From assembly GCA_003567575.1 (NCBI GenBank), contig PWZG01000545.1, positions 1-14,168 on the forward strand: 14,168 bases of DNA. Reading direction: 5' to 3'. A program made the position numbers and the translations under genes. This stretch comes from PVC group bacterium (GTDB lineage: Bacteria > Verrucomicrobiota > Kiritimatiellia > CAIKKV01 > PXCX01). This document shows positions 8,785 to 13,814 of the stretch, piece after piece. Numbering within the stretch: position 1 is the stretch's first letter; the number at the start of each line of letters is the position of its first letter. A model generated the notes under the pieces. The model was not told where the DNA came from, ran no database searches, and saw nothing but the letters and a program-made list of their open reading frames with translations.

Positions 8785-9037
8785 AAGAGCGCACACAACA
8801 ATCCCGCGTTCAGACAACAACTCCACCGCAAAACATGTAGCAACATTGATGCCAAATACCGGATTTCGACGTCCGGGACGACTTAAAACGGTCTGTTCCG
8901 CTTGCCTGCGGGACACTATGCCGCCGATCCGATGTTGATGACGCCACCGATCCCGAGTAACGCCCCTTTTTGGCAACAGCCCACAAGCGGTTGATTGTGT
9001 AGACCTGTCGGCAAGATGCGTACAAAACGACACAGTT

Positions 9038-9973
9038 TTACGGTGTCCGCGACAAATGGTCCCATAAGGCTCGCAACCCTTGTTCCAGTGAATATCGGGG
9101 GGTAAATCCGAGCCGTTGTTTGGCGCGCTGGATATCGGCGACCGAATGCCGGATATCGCCGGGCCGCGCGTCGTGGAATACCGGGGGCGTCTTGCGACCG
9201 GTTAATCGTTCCAATATCCGCACCACATCCAGCAGGGATTGCGAGTTTCCGGTTGCCACATTGATAACGTCACCGTTCCCGACGGTATCGGTCGTAGCGG
9301 CGAGAAGATTAGCTTGCGCCACATCGGCAACGAACACGAAATCGCGTGTCTGGCATCCGTCGCCGAATATGTGGGGCGCCTGTCCGGCGCGTAAACTGTC
9401 AACGAATCGCGAGATAACGCCGGAATACATGGAACGTGGATCCTGGCGTGGTCCATACACATTAAAATACCGCAAGGCAACGGTTTGCATCCCGTACAGC
9501 CGTGCATAGACGCGCAAGTAATATTCGCCCGCTACTTTGGCGACCGCGTACGGTGATTCAGGCGCGGGAAGCATGGTTTCCCGTTTCGGAGTTTCGGGTT
9601 CGTTGCCGTAGGCGGCCGCGGACGCAGCGAACACCAGTCGGCGTACACCCGCGGCTCTTGCAGCCTCCAGTACGCGAAGCGTACCGGTCACATTGATATC
9701 GTGGTTATCGCGCGGACGTTCGACGGAATCGAAGACGGAAACCAATGCCGCCTGATGAAATACCCAGTCAATGTTACGCATGGCTGTGCGCAACGCTTCA
9801 TCATCGCGGATATCTGCCTTGATCAATGGTTGGGCGAGTTGGATTCCGTCCAGATTGTTTCTGTGCCCCGACGAGAGATTGTCCAGAACATAGACTGCAT
9901 GGCCGCCGTCACTCAGTGCGGCGGCGATATGCGATCCGATAAATCCAGCGCCTCCCGTTACCAGGCACTTCAT
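9038..9973 (-). CDS. NAD-dependent UDP-sugar epimerase (GalE/WbpP-like, 311 aa)
   Basis: This is a full-length short-chain dehydrogenase of the extended type, probably interconverting UDP-glucose/galactose or their N-acetyl forms for surface polysaccharide synthesis. The Rossmann motif GGAGFIG is at residues 7-13, an acidic NAD-binding residue at D31 follows strand VYVLDN, the catalytic Ser is S118 in AASAAAYG, and the YxxxK pair is Y142/K146. The stretches INVTGTLRVLEAARAAGVRR, RYFNVYGPRQDP and GDGCQTRDFVFVADVAQANL are closest, from memory, to WbpP/Gne-type UDP-GlcNAc 4-epimerases, but substrate cannot be fixed by eye. The ATG at 9973 is 7 bp after the rplT stop, so it is very likely co-transcribed with the ribosomal genes. 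Its ribosome site is weak (GAG), suggesting re-initiation after rplT. Confidence 0.93.
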   Translation of the reverse strand: MKCLVTGGAGFIGSHIAAALSDGGHAVYVLDNLSSGHRNNLDGIQLAQPLIKADIRDDEALRTAMRNIDWVFHQAALVSVFDSVERPRDNHDINVTGTLRVLEAARAAGVRRLVFAASAAAYGNEPETPKRETMLPAPESPYAVAKVAGEYYLRVYARLYGMQTVALRYFNVYGPRQDPRSMYSGVISRFVDSLRAGQAPHIFGDGCQTRDFVFVADVAQANLLAATTDTVGNGDVINVATGNSQSLLDVVRILERLTGRKTPPVFHDARPGDIRHSVADIQRAKQRLGFTPRYSLEQGLRALWDHLSRTP

Positions 9974-9980
9974 ACTTGTC

Positions 9981-10337
9981 TCAAGCCCGTTTGGCTTTGA
10001 TCTGATCGACGATAGCCGTAAACGCGTCAGGATCGTTGATTGCGATTTCTGACAGCATTTTACGGTCTAATGCAATGCCGGACTTGGAGACACCTTCGAT
10101 AAATCGGCTGTAAGTGATGTCGTGTGCGCGACAGGCAGCGGACAACCGCACGATCCAAAGGCGGCGATATTCGCGTTTTTTCAGTTTCCGATGCGTCGTG
10201 GCCAACCGCATACTGCGATCCACGGCTTCGGTCGCCTGCCGGAACAGTTTGCTGCGTGCGCCCCGAAATCCTTTCGCCAGCGCGAGACGGCGTTTGCGAC
10301 GACGACGCGTCACCGGTGCATTTTTGGCTCTGGTCAT
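9981..10337 (-). CDS. rplT: 50S ribosomal protein L20
   Basis: The 118-aa product has the full family length and signature: MTRAKNAPVTRRRRKRRLAL at the N-terminus, then AKGFRGARSKLFRQA, a basic KLKKREYRRLWIVRLSAA core, the FIEGVSKSGIALDRKMLSEIA segment and the usual short C-terminus. L20 binds 23S rRNA early in large-subunit assembly and, in known cases (E. coli and Bacillus), represses its own operon by binding an RNA mimic upstream of rpmI or infC. The ATG follows AGGGA with 7-nt spacing. The gene is 22 bp after rpmI and 7 bp before the epimerase. Confidence 0.98.
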   Translation of the reverse strand: MTRAKNAPVTRRRRKRRLALAKGFRGARSKLFRQATEAVDRSMRLATTHRKLKKREYRRLWIVRLSAACRAHDITYSRFIEGVSKSGIALDRKMLSEIAINDPDAFTAIVDQIKAKRA

Positions 10338-10359
10338 TGAATATTCCCTTTTTTCAACT

Positions 10360-10551
10360 TCACGTCAGCAGTTCATAGATACGCGGCTGGTCCACATCGG
10401 CAACCAACCCAGATCGGCGTATTTGCCGTTTGCGTTTGCGTGTTTTTGTTCCGAGCAAATGTCGGCGTCCCGACTTGCTGTACTTGAGTCGTCCGCCGGC
10501 GGTAACCCGGAATCGTTTCGCCGCCGATTTATTGGTTTTTTTCTTAGGCAT
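10360..10551 (-). CDS. rpmI: 50S ribosomal protein L35
   Basis: The product has 63 residues, normal for L35, and the family pattern: MPKKKTNKSAAKRFRVTAGG, then KYSKSGRRHLLGTKTRKRKR and a C-terminal helix. L35 is a small basic large-subunit protein almost always encoded with infC and rplT, as here. GGAG with 8-nt spacing precedes the ATG at 10551. The 187-bp spacer from infC is long for this cluster and holds hairpins that may be regulatory. Confidence 0.98.
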   Translation of the reverse strand: MPKKKTNKSAAKRFRVTAGGRLKYSKSGRRHLLGTKTRKRKRQIRRSGLVADVDQPRIYELLT

Positions 10552-10658
10552 GGCAATGTCTCCAGAATAATCGTCCGCTCGCGATAAATTTTGCCGGTCG
10601 CGTACGGGAAAGCGGAGTATGATAGCATTCTCCCAGCGCGTGTCCAGCTTTTTCTCCA

Positions 10659-10707
10659 GGCGGTCTATCGCGTCAGATTCCCCTTGTGAAACCGCCGGGA
10701 CCCGGCG
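10659..10707 (-). promoter_or_regulatory. Alternative hairpins in the infC-rpmI spacer
   Basis: On the minus strand CGCCGG GTC CCGGCG (10707-10693) forms a perfect 6-bp hairpin. Its right arm overlaps GGCGGTTT (10696-10689), which can instead pair with AGACCGCC (10666-10659), 8 bp including one G-T wobble. The two folds exclude each other. No T run follows, so this is not a simple terminator. The place, between infC and rpmI, is where L20 binds its own mRNA in E. coli; I cannot show an L20 site here. Confidence 0.35.
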
Positions 10708-10738
10708 CCTCCAGTTTCCCCGTTCATATCCGTCGTGG

Positions 10739-11254
10739 TCATTTACCGGAACGCGGGCCCATAATCATGATAATACTGCGTCCCACCATCTTGGGCGGCG
10801 AATCTATGACCGCCTCATTCTGGCAATCACGCATAACCCGTTGCATCAGTTCAAATCCCAGTTCGCGATGCGCGTTCTCGCGGCCGCGGAAAAAAAGCAA
10901 GGCCTTGACTTTATGGCCTTTTTGGAAGAATTCCTTGATATGCTTGATTTTGGTGGCATAGTCGTGATCCTCAACATTGCTATGGAATTTGACCTCCTTA
11001 AGAACGGCTGCATGCTGTCCCTTGCGGGCCAATTTTTCCTTGCGTTGTTGATCGTACTTGAATTTACCGTAATTCATGATACGGCAAACCGGCGGATCGG
11101 CGTTCGGCTGCACCTCGACCAGATCGAGGCCGCTACGCTCCGCGACCGCAATGGCATCACGAGTTTCCATGACGCCGAGCATATTGCCTTTATCATCAAT
11201 GCAACGCACTCGCGGCACCCGGATTCGGTTCATAACACGGACGAAGGGACGAAT
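10739..11254 (-). CDS. infC: Translation initiation factor IF-3, ATT start codon
   Basis: IF3 binds the 30S subunit, checks the start codon-initiator pairing and keeps subunits apart. The 171-aa product has the N-domain (GLDLVEVQPNADPPVCRIMN and YGKFKYDQQRK, the family signature) and the C-domain (EVKFHSNVEDHDYATKIKHI, FFQKGHKVKALLFFRGREN, SIIMIMGPRSGK). I place the start at ATT 11254-11252, not at the ATG at 11233. Only ATT has a ribosome site (AGGAGG, 5-nt spacing); the seven codons before ATG (I R P F V R V) align with the conserved start of IF3 ahead of NRIRVPRVR; and between the in-frame TAA at about 11284 and the ATG there is no ATG, GTG or TTG. In E. coli an ATT start lets IF3 repress its own translation. 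Confidence 0.95.
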   Translation of the reverse strand: MRPFVRVMNRIRVPRVRCIDDKGNMLGVMETRDAIAVAERSGLDLVEVQPNADPPVCRIMNYGKFKYDQQRKEKLARKGQHAAVLKEVKFHSNVEDHDYATKIKHIKEFFQKGHKVKALLFFRGRENAHRELGFELMQRVMRDCQNEAVIDSPPKMVGRSIIMIMGPRSGK

Positions 11255-11265
11255 GGCATCCTCCT
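11252..11265 (-). promoter_or_regulatory. infC: Ribosome site deciding the ATT start of infC
   Basis: On the minus strand AGGAGG is followed by ATGCC and then ATT. The ATG in this 5-base spacer is out of frame with infC. The in-frame ATG 21 bases further on has only a pyrimidine-rich stretch (CCCTTCGTCCGTGTT) in front of it, so the ribosome should load at ATT. Confidence 0.85.
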
Positions 11266-11317
11266 TTGCTGCGGCCTCTGATTAAGAAGCCTTGGTTTTG
11301 CTTTCAGTCTCGCAATT

Positions 11318-11334
11318 GCATCCCAGCGGGATGC
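11318..11334 (-). other. Perfect hairpin in the thrS-infC spacer
   Basis: GCATCCC GCT GGGATGC folds into a 7-bp stem with a 3-nt loop, 20 bp after the thrS stop and about 65 bp before the infC start. No T run follows it in the direction of transcription (the next bases are AATTGCGAG), so it is more likely an RNA-stability or processing element than a terminator. Confidence 0.45.
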
Positions 11335-11353
11335 GTAATATTGAATGGTCTTG

Positions 11354-13081
11354 TTAATCCGCGGTCTCCTCCGCGACCGTTTCCGCGCGCAATTTTTCCA
11401 ACAACGCCGCAACCGGCATGGCTCCCAAATCTCCGGCCTCGCGGTTTCGCACGGCGACCTGTCCGGATTCCGCCTCGCGCGGCCCGACGACCAACAGGTA
11501 GGGAATCCGTTCCAGCCGGCCGTCACGAATTTTCGCGCCGATTTTTTCCGAGCGGCGATCGATCGCAACGCGGAAATCCGCCTGCCGCAGTTGTTCCATC
11601 AGGGTTTCGGCAACCGTCAGTTGTTTATCGGTAAGCGGCAGCACGCGCATCTGCTCGGGCGCCAGCCAGAACGGGAATGCACCGCCGTAATGCTCGATCA
11701 AGATACCCATGAACCGTTCCAAACTGCCGAGTAGCGCGCGATGAATCATGTACGGACGATGCATTTTCCCGTCATCGCCCGTATAATTCATATCGAACCG
11801 TTCCGGCATATTAAAATCGAACTGAATGGTACTCATTTGCCATTCGCGGCCCAGGGCGTCACGAACTTTTAGATCGATTTTCGGACCGTAAAAAGCGCCG
11901 CCACCCTCGTCGACGGTACATGTGATACCGGTTTCGCGCAGCGCGGCTTCCAGACCCTGGGTCGCCTGATCCCAACGTTCGCTCCCGCCAACGGCCTTGG
12001 CCGGACGGGTAGCAAGATAAGCGCTGATTTCGGTGAACCCGAAACGACCCCACATGCGCATCGCCAAGCGGACGGCACGCCGGATTTCGGTAATCATTTG
12101 GTCGGGCGTACAGATAATATGGGCATCGTCCTGGGTAAAGCCGCGCACGCGCAGCAGTCCGTGCAGGACGCCGGTTTTTTCGTAGCGGTATACGGTCCCC
12201 ATTTCCGCCCAACGCAATGGTAAATCACGATACGACCGATTGCGCGACTTGTAAACCTGGATATGAAACGGGCAATTCATGGGCTTGACGTAGTATTCCC
12301 GATCGTCAACCCGCATGGCCGAATACATGTTCTGGGCATAAAAACCGAGATGGCCCGATTTCTCCCATAATTCCGCGCACCCGATATGCGGCGTGTACAG
12401 CAGTTCATACCCTTCACGGAAATGTTCGCGCCGCCAGTAATCTTCTATCACGGCCCGTATCCTGGCGCCACGGGGATGCCAATGGATCAAACCGGGACCT
12501 ACATCTTCCTGAATACTATACAGGTCGAGTTCACGGCCCAGGCGCCGGTGATCCCGTTTCTGTGCTTCCTCGATGGCAGCCAGTTGCCGACGCAACTCTT
12601 TCTGCGATACCGCGGCGATCCCGTAAATACGTTGCAGCATGGGATTCGTCTCGATGCCGCGAAAATAGCTTCCGGCCACGGACAGGAGTTTGAATGCCGG
12701 TATCCGGCCGGTACTCTCAAGATGGGGACCGCGGCATAGATCGACAAAATCGCCGCATTGATAAAGGGTAATCACGGCATCGTCAGGAATGTCGGCCAAA
12801 CGCTCGAGTTTATAGGTCTGCCCACGTTCGCGAAACAGGGTTTCGGCTTCCGATCGCGATACCTCACGGCGCTCGAACGGCAGATCGGCATCAATGATGT
12901 CCTGCATTGCGGCTTCAATCGCATCGAAATCGTCCGGCGTCAAACGATATTCCATATCGAAATCGTAATAAAAACCGCTGTCGGTCGCCGGGCCGATATC
13001 AATACGTACGTTGGCAAACAAACGGCACACCGCCGCGGCCATGACATGCGCCGTACTGTGAAACAACTTTTCGTTATCCAA
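11354..13081 (-). CDS. thrS: Threonyl-tRNA synthetase lacking the TGS domain
   Basis: This class II enzyme charges tRNA-Thr. The product has 575 residues against about 640 in E. coli; the missing part is exactly the N-terminal TGS domain. The editing domain is intact: HSTAH (H8, H12) and CRGPH (C116, H120). The zinc ligands C270, H321 and H447 match E. coli C334, H385, H511 with a constant offset of 64. Motif 2 is seen around RWAEMGTVYRYEKTG to RGFTQDDAHI, motif 3 at HRALLGSLERF, and the anticodon-binding domain follows from about 475. The start is TTG (13081-13079), 9 nt after GGGGAG; an in-frame TAA at 13090-13088 rules out a longer product, and upstream DNA is repeat-like in all frames. 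First gene of the thrS-infC-rpmI-rplT cluster. Confidence 0.96.
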   Translation of the reverse strand: MDNEKLFHSTAHVMAAAVCRLFANVRIDIGPATDSGFYYDFDMEYRLTPDDFDAIEAAMQDIIDADLPFERREVSRSEAETLFRERGQTYKLERLADIPDDAVITLYQCGDFVDLCRGPHLESTGRIPAFKLLSVAGSYFRGIETNPMLQRIYGIAAVSQKELRRQLAAIEEAQKRDHRRLGRELDLYSIQEDVGPGLIHWHPRGARIRAVIEDYWRREHFREGYELLYTPHIGCAELWEKSGHLGFYAQNMYSAMRVDDREYYVKPMNCPFHIQVYKSRNRSYRDLPLRWAEMGTVYRYEKTGVLHGLLRVRGFTQDDAHIICTPDQMITEIRRAVRLAMRMWGRFGFTEISAYLATRPAKAVGGSERWDQATQGLEAALRETGITCTVDEGGGAFYGPKIDLKVRDALGREWQMSTIQFDFNMPERFDMNYTGDDGKMHRPYMIHRALLGSLERFMGILIEHYGGAFPFWLAPEQMRVLPLTDKQLTVAETLMEQLRQADFRVAIDRRSEKIGAKIRDGRLERIPYLLVVGPREAESGQVAVRNREAGDLGAMPVAALLEKLRAETVAEETAD

Positions 13082-13090
13082 CGTCGATTA

Positions 13091-13096
13091 CTCCCC
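13091..13096 (-). promoter_or_regulatory. thrS: Ribosome site deciding the TTG start of thrS
   Basis: GGGGAG lies 9 nt before TTG 13081-13079. The in-frame stop TAA sits between them, so TTG is the first possible start. The nearest in-frame ATG is inside the editing domain (residue 14, after the HSTAH motif) and would destroy it. Confidence 0.8.
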
Positions 13097-13098
13097 GC

Positions 13099-13134
13099 AA
13101 AAAAAAACCGGCGCCGCATCATTCAGCGACGACG
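13099..13134 (-). terminator. Attenuator-like hairpin with T9 in the thrS leader
   Basis: On the minus strand CGTCGTCGC (13134-13126) pairs with GCGGCGCCG (13117-13109), 8 of 9 positions including one T-G wobble, around an 8-nt loop TGAATGAT. One G and then nine T's (13107-13099) follow. This is the form of an intrinsic terminator. It lies downstream of the candidate thrS promoter and directly before the ribosome site, so it would cut thrS transcription rather than end an upstream gene. Confidence 0.6.
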
Positions 13135-13155
13135 ACAACTGCTATAACGGCAGAA

Positions 13156-13184
13156 ACCATACGCTTTTTTAAACAAATAGTCAA
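13156..13184 (-). promoter_or_regulatory. Candidate sigma70 promoter of thrS cluster
   Basis: TTGACT (13184-13179) and TATGGT (13161-13156) are separated by exactly 17 bp of AT-rich DNA; matches to consensus are 5 of 6 and 4 of 6. Transcription would begin near 13149, giving a leader of about 68 nt that carries the attenuator-like hairpin. This stretch is clearly AT-richer than its surroundings. Confidence 0.65.
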
Positions 13185-13219
13185 GCAAGTTCTCCGGCGA
13201 GCGGCGGCGAAGCATCGCC

Positions 13220-13259
13220 GGGGTGTCGGAGGGTCGCGTGGCGGGGGTCGGGGGTCGGG
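13220..13259 (+). repeat. G-run / heptamer region with quadruplex potential
   Basis: The plus strand has five G runs in 40 bp: 13220-13223 (4), 13231-13233 (3), 13243-13247 (5), 13250-13254 (5) and 13257-13259 (3), with TC as the last two loops. Part of it is a degenerate 7-bp repeat of GGGTCGG type. The C-rich strand is the one read toward thrS, upstream of its promoter. Confidence 0.5.
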
Positions 13260-13274
13260 TGTCGAAACCGGTGG

Positions 13275-13296
13275 ACGACTACGGCGACGACTACGG
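13275..13296. repeat. Direct repeat of ACGACTACGG, period 12
   Basis: ACGACTACGG occurs at 13275-13284 and again at 13287-13296, separated by CG. It is one of several adjoining short direct repeats in this gap. Confidence 0.6.
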
Positions 13297-13387
13297 ATTA
13301 CGAGGACAGGAAACACAAATCGTCCACCGTAATCGTTATCCGTACGCTTAGTCTCCCAACACTCTTAATCTCAGTCTCCAGTCTCCA

Positions 13388-13423
13388 ATCGACAGGATCG
13401 ACGGAATCGACGGTATCGACGGA
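13388..13423. repeat. Tandem repeat, four 9-bp units ATCGACGGN
   Basis: Units are ATCGACAGG, ATCGACGGA, ATCGACGGT and ATCGACGGA, head to tail. Just before it CAGTCTC occurs twice in tandem (13372-13385). The unit is far too short for CRISPR. Confidence 0.75.
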
Positions 13424-13565
13424 TGCCGACAGGATGGTCTAAGGTCTTCGTTCCGATTCTTTTCCATCGACAAAGCTCGCGACAAAGATTTGAAATATCT
13501 CGTCTGAGAGAACATTTTCGCAACCTTTATCTTTCGCCATAACCGTTCACGCGCTTGCTTTCCGA

Positions 13566-13612
13566 AGTAGTTGCCGTTCTGAGTGTCCGCGAAGCGGGCG
13601 AACGGCAACAGG
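13566..13612 (-). repeat. Palindromic element, copy A (minus orientation)
   Basis: Outer arms GTTGCCGTTC (13570-13579) and GAACGGCAAC (13600-13609) are perfect inverted repeats of 10 bp. Inside, GTCCGC and GCGGGC form a 6-bp inner stem (one T-G) with loop GAA; a 5-nt bulge TGAGT lies on one side. Together with copy B at 13658-13704 it forms an inverted pair; shared sequence extends to CCT on one flank and TACT on the other (read on the minus strand). Confidence 0.8.
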
Positions 13613-13657
13613 GTCTTCGTCCTGAACGTTTGTCCAATTCAACGGCGTCTCGTTTGT

Positions 13658-13704
13658 CCTGCTGCCGTTCGCCCGCGATGCGGGCCGTCAGAACGGCAGC
13701 TACT
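13658..13704 (+). repeat. Palindromic element, copy B (plus orientation)
   Basis: Outer arms GCTGCCGTTC (13661-13670) and GAACGGCAGC (13691-13700) pair perfectly; the inner stem GCCCGC/GCGGGC has loop GAT; a 5-nt bulge CGTCA lies on the 3' side. Aligned with the reverse complement of copy A it has the same length and 32 of 40 identical bases in the stem-loop. The T-A pair at the second position of copy A is C-G here, so pairing is kept. Confidence 0.8.
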
Positions 13705-13726
13705 GCTTACGGACGGACCTCTTATT

Positions 13727-13767
13727 TGAGAACATGCGTAAGTCGTTGGTTCTCAGTTGCCTGAGAA
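13727..13767. repeat. Overlapping hairpins with TTCTCA/TGAGAA arms
   Basis: TGAGAAC (13727-13733) can pair with GTTCTCA (13749-13755), or TTCTCAG (13750-13756) with CTGAGAA (13761-13767) around a TTGC loop. The two 7-bp stems compete for the same middle arm. No T run follows in either direction, so a simple terminator is unlikely. They lie about 50 bp past the end of tsaB. Confidence 0.45.
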
Positions 13768-13791
13768 ACATCGGATTTCGCCGCGGAAGCG

Positions 13792-13814
13792 GGGCGGTCC
13801 GGGACGTCCCGCCC
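13792..13814. repeat. GC-rich palindrome touching the tsaB stop
   Basis: CGGGACGTCCCG (13800-13811) is a perfect 12-bp palindrome. Around it GGGCGG (13792-13797) can pair with CCGCCC (13809-13814), an alternative fold. It starts 3 bp after the tsaB stop codon on the minus strand. With no T run after it, it may be another short repeat element or a weak transcript-end structure. Confidence 0.45.

Larger units (their letters stand above)
8677..9037. other. Gene-free gap between epimerase and envelope operon
   Basis: The 361 bp between the two operons contain small open frames (for example 8755-9033, minus) with no recognisable protein features or ribosome sites. I see no tRNA, no strong terminator and no transposon ends. 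The useful content is at the left side: the candidate promoter and the operator-like repeat at 8764-8784. Confidence 0.6.
13082..13813. other. Repeat-rich gene-free gap between tsaB and thrS
   Basis: These 732 bp have no supportable gene. From thrS outward they contain: leader and promoter (13082-13184), a 7-bp inverted repeat CCGGCGA/TCGCCGG (13194-13221), a G-run region (13220-13259), a 12-bp direct repeat (13275-13296), CAGTCTC twice (13372-13385), a 9-bp tandem repeat (13388-13423), an apparently plain stretch (13430-13560), two inverted palindromic elements (13566-13704), and hairpins of TTCTCA type (13727-13767). Short open frames here (13348-13608, 13119-13316, minus) are low-complexity and look non-coding. 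Confidence 0.7.

Noticed and set aside
8871..8880. GTCCGGGACG shared between 8871-8880 and the palindrome at 13797-13806
   Set aside because: A 10-base match in GC-rich DNA is not enough to claim a shared repeat family; the flanks differ.
8755..9033. Minus-strand open frame of 92 codons in the gap after the epimerase
   Set aside because: No recognisable domain, no ribosome site and atypical residue use. A decayed gene cannot be excluded but I see nothing to support it.
9024..9047. GACAC/GTGTC hairpin followed by GTTTTG at the end of the epimerase gene
   Set aside because: The stem has only 5 bp with a 9-nt loop and four T's; too weak to call as a terminator.
13082..13149. T-box riboswitch for thrS
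   Set aside because: The leader after the predicted start is only about 68 nt, and no conserved T-box bulge (GGTGG-type) sequence is present.
13388..13423. CRISPR array
   Set aside because: Repeats are 9 bp with no spacers and no cas genes nearby.
13348..13608. Minus-strand open frame of 86 codons in the tsaB-thrS gap
   Set aside because: Its C-terminal part is just the translated 9-bp tandem repeat (IPS units) and its N-terminal part runs through the palindromic element; no ribosome site.
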